This document shows, piece after piece, positions 1-9,000 of a stretch of DNA of 64,000 bases. Under the pieces are notes generated by a model. It saw only the letters and a list, made by a program, of their open reading frames with translations. It did not search any database and was not told where the DNA came from. The position numbers and the translations under genes are program-made. The stretch lies in the NCBI GenBank assembly GCA_016218685.1, contig JACRDD010000041.1:20791-84790 (forward strand). Reading direction: 5' to 3'. Position 1 is the stretch's first letter. Each line of letters begins with the position of its first letter. Source of the DNA: Desulfobacterales bacterium. Lineage in GTDB: Bacteria > Desulfobacterota > Desulfobacteria > Desulfobacterales > Desulfosarcinaceae.

Positions 1-451
1 TGGCCAGCGACCTTGTATAGAAGTCTTCATGGGTGAATCCCGGATTGTGCGCCTTGAACAGTTCCGTATTTCGATCGGTTGCCCACATGCAGATGCGTTC
101 CGAAATCTGGCTCGAGCCGTAGGCGGCAAGGTAGATTTCGCCAATCGTTTTATCTTCCAGAATGAAATGCAGTTGCAGAGCGATCTCCAAGGCAAATCGC
201 AGGCCGGGATGGTCTGTGTCGGCGATGAAGCTGTCGCCCAGTTCCGTGGCCATGTGGAACATCTCCTCGGCGACATGCAACAGGATATCTTCCTTGTTCC
301 GAAAAAAATGGTACAAGCTGCCCGTCGTAATCCCGGCTGCGGAGATAATCTGCTTGATGGTTGTCCTCGAATAGCCCTGTGCCACAAAAAGCCGCTTGGA
401 CACATCCAACACTTTGCTTCTAATCTCCGATTTATGCCGATCTCTCTTCAT
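1..451 (-). CDS. TetR/AcrR-family transcriptional repressor, C-terminus cut by the window edge
   Basis: The reverse strand from the ATG at 451 stays open to the window edge (150 codons). The N-terminal 50 residues are a TetR helix-turn-helix: an opening MKRDRHKSEIRSKVLD helix, then a recognition region reading TIKQIISAAGITTGSLYHFF and a following NKEDIL. The remainder is the start of a ligand-binding domain of unknown specificity. The gene is divergent from the PhlG-like hydrolase at 615, with two identical inverted repeats between them, so it very probably represses that gene and perhaps itself. In Pseudomonas the TetR protein PhlH controls phlG, a suggestive parallel. The family call is secure; the effector and the true C-terminus cannot be seen. 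Confidence 0.9.
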   Translation of the reverse strand, partial: MKRDRHKSEIRSKVLDVSKRLFVAQGYSRTTIKQIISAAGITTGSLYHFFRNKEDILLHVAEEMFHMATELGDSFIADTDHPGLRFALEIALQLHFILEDKTIGEIYLAAYGSSQISERICMWATDRNTELFKAHNPGFTHEDFYTRSLA

Positions 452-519
452 GGCTATCCCATAGTGGGTTCATCCGCATAAGTCAACCTGGGCATGGGGC
501 TTCCAATTTTCCAATATTT

Positions 520-585
520 TAGAACGCATTCTATTTTTTCGTTGACGGCATTGCCGCGCGCCATCTATATATAGAACGCATTCTA
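520..585 (+). promoter_or_regulatory. Promoter bracketed by two identical TetR-type operators
   Basis: TAGAACGCATTCTA occurs twice, at 520-533 and 572-585. Each is an inverted repeat, TAGAA-N4-TTCTA, and the centres are 52 bp apart, about five helical turns. Between them lies a sigma-70-like promoter reading toward the gene at 615: TTGACG at 542-547 and TATATA at 566-571, with 18 bp between. The downstream operator abuts the -10 and covers the likely start site, and the upstream operator sits just before the -35. This is a classical repression layout for the divergent TetR gene. The operator assignment is inferred from repeat symmetry and position. Confidence 0.8.
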
Positions 586-614
586 ATAAAAATTGGAGCG
601 AGGGAGGAATCTTC

Positions 615-1484
615 ATGAAAAGAGAGAAAATGAAATGGGGCAAGGGCTTTCGCTTATGCATCCTGTCGGGGCTTCTCGTATTGCTTGGCGCCACCGTCTG
701 TTTTGCATGGTTTTCGGGCCTCACTTTCTGGGAAAAAAAGATGCCGGAAGCACGCTATTATGATCCGACCTTTGCGCCCTTTCCGGAGGAGGTGGCGGCC
801 GGGCTGTCCAACGGACCCGTCGAGAGCGGCAAGGCCCTGAAATTCGAAGATCTCAACGACCTGCTCGAACCCGGCTACCTGGCTGTGGAAAATGGATACG
901 GCCTGAACCCTGACGGTACGGGTTTCGTGGCGGTGCGGACCGAATTCCCCGGCGCCAGCGCCCAGATGATCCACTGGTGGTTCTGGTGGCACGCCCTCAA
1001 GGATATCCGCTACAAAATCTGGTGCCCCGGCGCGCATTATGGGATCGGCGTGGAAGATATGGCGCAGATGAACGATGCCGCGTTATCCTATCAGCAGCGA
1101 TACTTGAACAATCCTCAATATCCCGTGGAGGATGTCGGAACCGGTGTCCGGCGCTTGTCGATCCGTTTCATATCGCCTGAAGATTTCGGTTTCGACACCG
1201 CGCGATTCAAGGCAGCAGGCATCGAAGCCGTTGTCTGTGGCGTTGTCGGGTATATGGTCGCCGGGGTCCCTGTTGAACACACCTATATGGTTCACATGTT
1301 TCGCAGGACGGCCGATGGGTTGGAACTCAGAAGTCGTTTCTGGCTGGGGCAAGGGCTCGACAGCCAGGCATTGCGTAAACTGGCAATTACTCAAAACACG
1401 GCCATGAGCTTAGCTTTCCATTGTGCCACGGAGTACAACCATCTCGCGGAATTTCTCCCGGAGATATTTGAAGAATTCAAATAG
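615..1484 (+). CDS. DAPG hydrolase (PhlG)-like protein with N-terminal signal/anchor
   Basis: A 289-residue protein. Residues 12-32 are a hydrophobic signal or anchor; the rest resembles the 2,4-diacetylphloroglucinol hydrolase family, zinc-dependent C-C hydrolases of a START/Bet v1-like fold. Recognisable stretches are LNDLLEPGYLAVENGY, a Trp-rich block HWWFWWH near residue 118 followed by YKIWCPGAHYGI, and a C-terminal CATEYNHLAEFLPEIFEEF. These supply His and Glu residues of the kind that bind zinc in PhlG. The start follows a GAGGGAGGA ribosome site at about 600. It is controlled by the divergent TetR gene. The natural substrate is unknown, and a hydrophobic N-terminus is unexpected for the soluble Pseudomonas enzyme. 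The family call comes from remembered motifs, not a search. Confidence 0.68.
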   Translation: MKREKMKWGKGFRLCILSGLLVLLGATVCFAWFSGLTFWEKKMPEARYYDPTFAPFPEEVAAGLSNGPVESGKALKFEDLNDLLEPGYLAVENGYGLNPDGTGFVAVRTEFPGASAQMIHWWFWWHALKDIRYKIWCPGAHYGIGVEDMAQMNDAALSYQQRYLNNPQYPVEDVGTGVRRLSIRFISPEDFGFDTARFKAAGIEAVVCGVVGYMVAGVPVEHTYMVHMFRRTADGLELRSRFWLGQGLDSQALRKLAITQNTAMSLAFHCATEYNHLAEFLPEIFEEFK

Positions 1485-1512
1485 ATCGTTCAAGAAGTGA
1501 AGGGTTGGAACA

Positions 1513-1541
1513 GGTCGCCGCCGACATCATTGGCGGCGACC
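1513..1541. terminator. GC-rich hairpin between convergent genes
   Basis: GGTCGCCGCC at 1513-1522 pairs perfectly with GGCGGCGACC at 1532-1541 across a 9-nt loop. It lies between the stops of two convergent genes, so it can serve both strands. No T-run follows on either side, so it may be a 3'-end stabiliser or a Rho-associated structure rather than a canonical intrinsic terminator. Confidence 0.5.
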
Positions 1542-1563
1542 CGAAGGTCAACGCTTTAAGCGA

Positions 1564-2271
1564 TCAGTTGCAGCCGCCGCTGGAAGGGCAGCCGGCGCCC
1601 TGTTCGATACCGTTGGCCGCCATGGCATTCCACACCAGTTGCGCCAGGCGCTCGGAGGCGGCATCGGTGGGATGAATCCCATCGCTGATGGTGTATTGAG
1701 ACGGTCTGCGGCTCGCGAACCATGCGTCGGCAACAGGATTGACGAAAACCAGCTTAATACCGCGGGACGCACCGGCGGCTTCCAGGGACGCGCCCATTGC
1801 CGCCGCATCTTCCGCATAGCCGTCCGGGGAAGAATCGGTGAGATAGTATCCTTGAACGACGATGTTCTGGACGCCGTCGTCCTGGGCCTTGTCGAGGATC
1901 CGAATATAGGCGGCACGAACTTCCTCGGCGATCTCTTCGGCCGAGCCGCTGCCCATCAGGTAATCGTTGCCGCCGCCGTCCATGATGACCGTGCGGATGG
2001 AACCAGCGCGGATGGCGCTGTCGTATTGCGATTCGATATCCTGGATGACGCCGCCTTCCATTTGGGCACCATTCAGATAATAGGTGCGATATTCGTGGCC
2101 GGATAATTCTTGCAGATATTCGGTCTCCATATCGGAATAATCGAAAATGGAGTCGCCGATCATTACCACGCAATCTCTTGCTTCCGGTGCCGGGTCGCAG
2201 CTTACGCCAATCAGGGCTAAAACGCATACCATTGAAAGCAATGCATAGGCGAATAGACTTCTTCTTTTCAT
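1564..2271 (-). CDS. SGNH/GDSL-type hydrolase lipoprotein
   Basis: A protein of 235 residues starting at the ATG at 2271, preceded by GGAGGGGAGAGG. The frame is open further upstream but without support. The N-terminus is a lipoprotein signal ending in LIGVSC near residue 19. SGNH hydrolase blocks follow: block I GDSIFDYS with the nucleophilic Ser, block III GGGNDYL, and block V DGIHPT carrying the Asp-His pair. The substrate, which could be an acyl ester or acetylated sugar, cannot be told. The C-terminus, CPSSGGCN, contributes two cysteines. It is convergent with the hydrolase at 615 and has no operon partner. Confidence 0.85.
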   Translation of the reverse strand: MKRRSLFAYALLSMVCVLALIGVSCDPAPEARDCVVMIGDSIFDYSDMETEYLQELSGHEYRTYYLNGAQMEGGVIQDIESQYDSAIRAGSIRTVIMDGGGNDYLMGSGSAEEIAEEVRAAYIRILDKAQDDGVQNIVVQGYYLTDSSPDGYAEDAAAMGASLEAAGASRGIKLVFVNPVADAWFASRRPSQYTISDGIHPTDAASERLAQLVWNAMAANGIEQGAGCPSSGGCN

Positions 2272-2729
2272 AAAACCTCTCCCCTCCTTCTCACCAAATA
2301 TTGGATGTGGTTCGATTCGATGGTTCGGTCCTTCTTTTCCTATAATCTCCTCCTTTTGCTTGGGTTGGTGAATCAGGCTCCCCAAAAAAGCATGCACGCA
2401 CCTGCAAGGTGCGACGCCGATGAAAGCAAGCGCGTATGAACCGAACGATGACCGATGCGGCCAAGCAGGACGAGTGCCGAACATAATTACCGGTATGCCT
2501 TGATATCTCACAATTTGGCTTTTTGTCCCTTCCATATACATGTCCTGGACATGCCTGACAATTAGGAGTCCTCCCATAATTTATGGTCGAAAATCCTATT
2601 TGATCGATAATCGCGTGATGGCGGACGACTGCACCCTATCCGTTTGACCTTGACGCCCGCCTGCACTTCCTTTACTCAAGGGACAACCGGAACGACGCGC
2701 AGGCCGCTTCCGGTATTCTTCGCTATCCA
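2272..2729. other. Intergenic region, 458 bp, between divergent genes
   Basis: This separates the SGNH lipoprotein (minus) from the toroid-like protein (plus). Apart from the purine-rich ribosome site of the SGNH gene next to 2272, no ORF with coding character, RNA motif or clear promoter pair was recognised. The minus-strand reading frame that continues through here lacks a plausible start or protein. Confidence 0.5.
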
Positions 2730-4613
2730 ATGAATCTTTTCCGGCAGGCGGCTCGAAAGATGCGAACGACACGTTTGAAATGGTTCTGGTGCGGCATCGG
2801 CGCGCTCCTTCCGCTCTTCTCTTTTTCCACGGCCTGGAGCCAGGGTGGCATCGACGCCCTCGAAGCCAGCTACCGCTTCCTGGTGAGCGAGCGGGCGACC
2901 CGGGGCGGCGCTCTTTATATCGCCACGGCCGGTGACCTCAAGGGCCGGGCTTTGCCCCTGAGCTTTCTCGATAGCGCCGCCTATTGGGGCACGCATGTGT
3001 GCGCGCCGCCCGAATCCTGCGCGGTCGCCGATCGCTACAACCCCCAGGACTATTCGCTGGCGCCGGCGCCGGGACCGGCCGGAGAATTGCAAACCGAGCG
3101 GGTCAATGTGCACAACGGCGCCAACATCTATGATGCCGCCGTCTGGCAGATCGCCGTGGTCCTGGGGCAGGTGGCCAATGGCTTTGGCAACCCCTATGCC
3201 GCCAAGGCCTATGACCTGGCCGGCCACCAGAACCTGCTGCTCCGGGAGAGCCACTGCGGAGATGCCATGGTGGCCGTGACCGGCGCCAACCGGGCCGTGA
3301 CCCGAAAGGAGCTGTTTGTCTACAACGGCCAGGAGATCGGCGACCCCCAAAACGCCTATCTCTTCCGCATGCTCGGACGCGACTGGCTTTCGGAAGATCC
3401 CTTCATGGGATCGCCCTACGAGGCCTTGATCCAGGTGAACGAACTGCCGGCCCGCCGCCCGGAGTATCGCCGCGGCAAGATCACCTGGTCGGACTGGAAG
3501 CCGATCAGCGGCGAAAACGCCTGGGCCTTTCTGCTGGGACCGTTGCAGGCCGCCTATCTGCACCATATCCGCTATTTGCAGAAAACCTTTGTGCCCTTCG
3601 ACGATCTGGCGGTGCGGCAGGCGCTGGCCATGCTGCCCGCGTTTGCGGCCATGCAATCCGAAATCGGCGCGGTTTACTACGCACCCGCGGGCACGGCGGG
3701 TAACGTGAGCGGCACTTTCGTCGATCCGCGCCAGGTGGCGGTGGAGAACAACTTCTCGCTCTACGCCGGATTGAATTTACTGCGCGCCATTCTGCGCACC
3801 GAACTGGCCGGCCAGGGCGATTTGAGCGGCCGCGACAAACGCGTCATCCGGGAAGCCTTGTCCACGATCCAAACCATGCTGCATGGCGGGCAACTGGGCC
3901 GCAACCGGTCGACCGCCGGGTTGCTGGATTTCTTCCGGCACCGGGCCTGGCGCGACGGCATCTTCGTGCAGGGCGGACTGGCCAATGCCCCGGGCCAGAC
4001 TGACGCCTGGGTGCCGACCCTGGCGCCCAAGGCCGTGGATGTCAACACATGGGCCGTGGCCGCCCTGGGCGCCCGGCAGATCGATGCCTGGTTCGGCAAT
4101 GGCTCGGCCTTCAACTTGTGGCAGCAGATTAAAAGTTGGGGCGCCTATGGCGTGGGCGGCACCCTCTGGGGGGTGGGTTTTTCGGATCAGGACGGCAATG
4201 GGGTAACGCCCGAGGGCGCTTACCGGCAGGGCATCTTTTCGGCGGAGTGGAGCGCCGGGGCCATCTGCATGCTGCGCAACATGCGCCAGTACTACCGCGG
4301 CGTGGCGGCCGGCGGCGGATTTCCCGATGCCCAACGCTACCTGGAGCGTCTCGATGGGGATGAGCAGGCCATGCTGGCGGCCCTCGGCAATTTGCGCCAT
4401 GACCGCTATGCCACCGTGGATTTCCCCGGCAAGCCCAAGAATTACGCCGGTATGATCGAAACCCAATCGCTTCCCTATCTGTATGCCAGCCGCCGGGCCA
4501 TGATTCCTTTCGGCTGGCACGCCAACCCCATTCCCAGCACCTGCGCCACGGCCTGGATGGTGCTGATCGCCGACGACTACGATCCCTTTGGCTATGCCGG
4601 CCGCCCCAATTGA
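2730..4613 (+). CDS. Secreted protein, probable alpha/alpha-toroid (glycosidase-like) fold, function unknown
   Basis: A 627-residue protein with a signal peptide. If translation starts at the second in-frame ATG (2760) the signal is a compact MRTTRLKW followed by a hydrophobic stretch ending at AWSQ. The mature part is rich in amphipathic helices separated by aromatic and acidic turns (VNVHNGANIYDAAVWQ, DVNTWAVAALG, AEWSAGAICMLRNMRQYY). This pattern recalls six-hairpin glycosidases and related toroids, but no family signature is certain. It lies 22 bp before a DASS-type anion transporter, so the two are probably co-transcribed, perhaps for uptake of a polymer-derived acid. I do not recognise a characterised homologue. 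Confidence 0.6.
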   Translation: MNLFRQAARKMRTTRLKWFWCGIGALLPLFSFSTAWSQGGIDALEASYRFLVSERATRGGALYIATAGDLKGRALPLSFLDSAAYWGTHVCAPPESCAVADRYNPQDYSLAPAPGPAGELQTERVNVHNGANIYDAAVWQIAVVLGQVANGFGNPYAAKAYDLAGHQNLLLRESHCGDAMVAVTGANRAVTRKELFVYNGQEIGDPQNAYLFRMLGRDWLSEDPFMGSPYEALIQVNELPARRPEYRRGKITWSDWKPISGENAWAFLLGPLQAAYLHHIRYLQKTFVPFDDLAVRQALAMLPAFAAMQSEIGAVYYAPAGTAGNVSGTFVDPRQVAVENNFSLYAGLNLLRAILRTELAGQGDLSGRDKRVIREALSTIQTMLHGGQLGRNRSTAGLLDFFRHRAWRDGIFVQGGLANAPGQTDAWVPTLAPKAVDVNTWAVAALGARQIDAWFGNGSAFNLWQQIKSWGAYGVGGTLWGVGFSDQDGNGVTPEGAYRQGIFSAEWSAGAICMLRNMRQYYRGVAAGGGFPDAQRYLERLDGDEQAMLAALGNLRHDRYATVDFPGKPKNYAGMIETQSLPYLYASRRAMIPFGWHANPIPSTCATAWMVLIADDYDPFGYAGRPN

Positions 4614-4634
4614 ACCCATGAGAAAGGTTCCCGC

Positions 4635-5849
4635 ATGTGGGCGATTGTGATCTTCATCGTGACCTACCTGGGCGTGGCCATCGGCCGCATCCCTTACCTG
4701 CTGCTGGACCGCACCGGCATCGCCTTGCTGGGCGCCATCGCCATGGTGGTGGGCGGATCGGTGGCCCTGGACCGGGCCGTGGCCAGCATCGATTTCCCGA
4801 CCATTATATTGCTCTATGCCCTGATGATCGTCTCGGCCCAGTTGCGCCTGGGCGGCTTTTACACCCGCGTGGCCCAAGGCATCGCGGTGCTGTGCCTTCA
4901 CCCGCGGACCTTTTTGCTGATCTGCATGACGGTCAGCGCGCTGCTCTCGGCCCTGCTGGCCAACGACATCGTCTGCCTGGCCTTTACTCCGGTGCTGGCC
5001 TATGCGTTGATGGGGGCGGGCATGAACCCCATCCCCTTTCTGATCGGCCTGGCCGTGGCCAGCAACATCGGCTCGGCGGCCACCATCATCGGTAACCCCC
5101 AGAACATGCTCATCGGCCAGCTCGGCCACCTCGCCTTCGGCGCCTTCCTGGCCTGGTGCACGCCGCCGGTGATCGCGGCCTTCGCGGGCGCTTACGCCAT
5201 CATCGTCTGGATCTACCGTGGGCGCTGGACCGCGCCCACGCCGGCGCCCCGGGAGGAGCGGCGCCGCTACTGGCCGCTGTTCAACCCCTGGCAGAGCGGC
5301 AAGGGGCTGGTGGCGGTCTGCGTGCTGGTGGCGCTGTTCTTTACTTCCATTCCCCGGGAGTTCTCGGCCCTGGCCATTGCCGGCCTGCTGCTGTGCAGCC
5401 GCAAGATGCAATCGCGGCACATCATCGCCCTGGTGGACTGGTATCTGCTGACCCTGTTCTGCGCCCTGTTCGTGGTCATCGAAGGCATCAGCGCGGTGCA
5501 TCTGCCCGAGCAGTTGGTGGGCTATCTCGCCGGGCAGGGCATCGACATCCAACACCCCCTGGTGCTCACCGGCGTCTCCACCCTCTTGAGCAACATCGTC
5601 AGCAACGTACCGGCCACCATGCTGCTGGTGCGTTTCCTGGACGCGGCGCGGCCCGAGCAGTGGTATCTGCTGGCCCTCTCGAGTACCTTTGCCGGCAACC
5701 TGATCACCATCGGCAGCATCGCCAACCTGATCGTCATCGAGCAGGCCGCCGACTGCGGCATCGCCATCGACTTCAAGACACACGCCAAGGTGGGCCTGGC
5801 GGTCACCGCCTGGTCGCTGCTGGTGCTGGCGGCCTGGATCTACATCTAA
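4635..5849 (+). CDS. DASS/SLC13-like (ArsB/NhaD superfamily) anion transporter
   Basis: An inner-membrane protein of 404 residues with about ten to eleven hydrophobic segments along its whole length. The two inverted-repeat signature regions of the ion-transporter superfamily are visible: NDIVCLAFTPVL with ASNIGSAATIIGNPQNML near residues 115-160, and in the second half LLSNIVSNVPATMLL with FAGNLITIGSIANLIV near residues 315-365. These hairpins bind substrate and sodium in SLC13 proteins. The substrate could be a dicarboxylate, sulfate or another oxyanion. The start follows AGAAAGG. It is probably in an operon with the secreted protein upstream. Confidence 0.8.
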   Translation: MWAIVIFIVTYLGVAIGRIPYLLLDRTGIALLGAIAMVVGGSVALDRAVASIDFPTIILLYALMIVSAQLRLGGFYTRVAQGIAVLCLHPRTFLLICMTVSALLSALLANDIVCLAFTPVLAYALMGAGMNPIPFLIGLAVASNIGSAATIIGNPQNMLIGQLGHLAFGAFLAWCTPPVIAAFAGAYAIIVWIYRGRWTAPTPAPREERRRYWPLFNPWQSGKGLVAVCVLVALFFTSIPREFSALAIAGLLLCSRKMQSRHIIALVDWYLLTLFCALFVVIEGISAVHLPEQLVGYLAGQGIDIQHPLVLTGVSTLLSNIVSNVPATMLLVRFLDAARPEQWYLLALSSTFAGNLITIGSIANLIVIEQAADCGIAIDFKTHAKVGLAVTAWSLLVLAAWIYI

Positions 5850-6014
5850 TCCATTTACATCACAGGCCCTTTTGGATATAGCTAAAGTATTCTTTCGACT
5901 ACCCCCTGCTCAGTTTTCTTCATTCGGATCGGATGCCGCCATCGTGCTTTGCATGCACCAGCAATCGTGCCGCAGGGGCCGCCTTTGATGTAACAACTTA
6001 TCCAGGAGGCAAGC

Positions 6015-9000
6015 ATGACGACCTACGCCGACACACCGCTTCCGCCCCAAGACACCCGCATGGATTTTAAACAAGTCCTGCAGCAGGAGTTAAAGACCCT
6101 GCGCGGTGAGACACTGCAAGCTTCGGCGGACCCCATCACCGACGCCCACGCGGCGGATCTATCGGGACTGGCGTTCTCCGGCGGCGGCATCCGTAGCGCC
6201 ACCTTCAACTTGGGGGTGCTCCAGGCCCTGGCGAGCCTGGGCATCCTGCAAAAGTTCGACTACCTCTCCACCGTGTCGGGCGGCGGCTATATCGGCAGTT
6301 GGTTGGCGGCCTGGCTGCGGCGATGCATCGAGAAGCAGGGGCCCGATCACTGCCAACAGAGCTTTGAGGAAGTAATGGATGCCGTGGGGCAGTCGGTTGG
6401 CAGCTTCAAGCCCCAGGCCAAGGCTCAGACTGGCTGCTTCGAACCCTCCCCCATCGCCCACCTGCGCGAATTCTCCAACTACCTGACACCGCGCAAAGGA
6501 CTGTGGGGCACGGACACCTGGACCCTGGCCGTCGCCTATCTGCGCAATTTTCTGCTGACCCTCTCGGTGCTGATCGGCGCCTTGATTGCGGTGGTTTTCG
6601 GGGTACGCGGCGCGGTGGTACTCGACGCCTTGATGCTCGGCAGCACGACGACAATCCTCAACGAAGGGATCTATTGGCTTTTCATCATCGCCATGGCCGT
6701 GACGGCCTTTGCCGCATCCAGGGATCTGCGGCGTTGCCGCGCGAATGCTGCCGGCCAGAAGGACTGCTCCATTATCGCCGCACGCCTGTCAGCGATTATG
6801 ACCACCTTGGCGATTTGGTTGGGGGCCTGCGTTCTGTGGCAGCAAAGAAGCAAATTTATGGCCGTAAACAATGTGGCCGATACGATCTGGGCCTTTGGGA
6901 TCGCACTGGGCGTTGTCTTCTGCGGCGGCATGCTCGGCACCTTTTTTGCTCCGGGCAACACCGAAAGCCAAGCGCGGCCCAGCGACCCGGCCCACCGCCC
7001 TGAGTCCGATAACCTGTGGAGCAAATGCAAGCGGGGCATGGCGGCCTTAGGGGGCGCGACCTCTTTCTTCCTCGCGATCTGGGGTATTTGCCACTGGTTC
7101 AACAGCTCGGCCGGCGCCTTTGCCTGGCTGGGCTCGGATTACTGGATGGCGCTGTTGACCGGCCCGCCCTTGATGCTTGCGGCCTTCACCCTCTTTGCGA
7201 TGGTCTTCATCGGCCTGGCCGGGCGGGACCTCGAGGAGCTGGAACGAGAATGGCTGGCGCGCATATTTGCAGCCATCACCAAATGGACCATTCTCCTCTG
7301 CTTATTGACGGTGGCCGTGATCGGCGCGCCCATGGCCCTGCGGTGGCTAGATGGAAAGCTGGCTTCATATCCCCACGGCATTCTTGGCGCGCTGTGGGCA
7401 GCCATTAGCGCCGCCGGCGCCTGGCTGGGCCGCTCCGGCCAAGAGAAGCAAACCGAAGGGTTCGGCCCCGCGATCCGCAAAGCCGTCATGGCCGTGGCGC
7501 CGGTGGTCTTCATCGCCGGCTTGCTGGTGATCCTGATCGGCGCCCTGGACAGCTCCGCAGTCAACAAACTGCTCGCTTATCAGATGCATGTCGAAAACCT
7601 GGAGATCCCCTGGCAAGTCATGCCCAATGTCTCCTGGAAGGCCCTGGGGCTCTGTTTTGGGATGGTGGTCGCCTTCTTTCTGATTACCCTTGCCTGGTCC
7701 TGGCGGGTGGGGGTCAACACTTTCTCGCTGCACGCCTTGTATGGCAACCGGTTGATCCGGGCCTATCTGGGGGCCTCGAACCTCGGGCGGCGCTACCATC
7801 CTTTCACCGGTTTCGATCTGGACGACAACAAGGTGCGCATGGCCGATCTGGTGCCGAATCAGAAAGAGTACCGCGGCCCGTATCTGCTGATCAACGCGGC
7901 CATCAACCTGGTGCATGCCACCCGGCTCGCCTGGCAGCAGCGCAAAGCCGGCGCCTTCCTTTTTTCGCCGCTTTACTGCGGCTATGAGTTCCCAAAGGAC
8001 AGCGAACATGGAAATCAGCCCAAAGAGGCGCTAGGCGGGTATGTGTCGAGCAAGTATTATGCGGACGGCAAGCGCTCGGACAAAGGCATCTCCCTGGGCA
8101 AGGCCATGACCATCTCGGGCGCAGCGGCCTCGCCCAACATGGGCTACCGCACCTCTCCGGCCCTGGCGTTCCTGATGACGGTTTTCAACGTGCGCCTGGG
8201 CTGGTGGCTGCCCAATACGGCGGTGCCGGACCCCACGCTGTGGCGCAAGCCGGGGCCCAGCCTCGGGTTGCTCTTCCTGGCCCGCGAACTGCTCGGCCTG
8301 ACCGATGCCGGCCGCAAGTTCGCCTATGTCTCCGACGGCGGCCATTTCGAAAACCTGGGCGTCTACGAACTGGTACGCCGGCGCTGCCGTTTCATCGTGG
8401 CCTGCGATGCGGAGGAAGACGCCTGCATGACCTTCGGCGGATTGGGCATCGCCATCGAACGCTGCCGCACCGATTTCGGCATTCCCATCGACATCGACGT
8501 CAGCCAATTGCGCCACGATCCGGTCACCGGGCACAGCCGCTGGCACTGCGCGGTGGGCCGCATACGCTACGGCCAGGCCGATGCAGCCCAGCCGGATGGC
8601 ATCCTGCTCTACCTCAAGGCCTCCCTGATCGGCGACGAGCCCCAGGATATCGCCACCTATGCCGCCGCAAACCCCGCCTTTCCGCATCAATCCACGGCCG
8701 ACCAGTGGTTCGACGAGATGCAGTTCGAAAGCTACCGGGCCCTGGGGCATCACATCGCCGCTTCGGTGCTGAGCATGCCGGTGCAGGTGGTGCGCCGCAA
8801 CCTGGCCGCCCGGGCGCTGGGAAAGCGTCCATTGCCGGATGAAGTATTTCTAAAGGAACTCTTCATGGAGGTGAGCAACCAATGGTACCCCCATGTCGAG
8901 AACGCAGAAAAGCGCATCGGCGATCATGACGCCCTGTTGGGAGCCCTGCTCGACACCATGCGCAGCGACCCCAAGCTGGCCTTCCTCGACTGGCAGCTCT

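Noticed and set aside
3777..5783. Long open frame on the minus strand (668 codons) across the toroid and transporter genes
   Set aside because: Low-complexity Gly/Ala/Gln/His-rich translation with no motif; the plus strand has two well-supported proteins. A GC-rich shadow.
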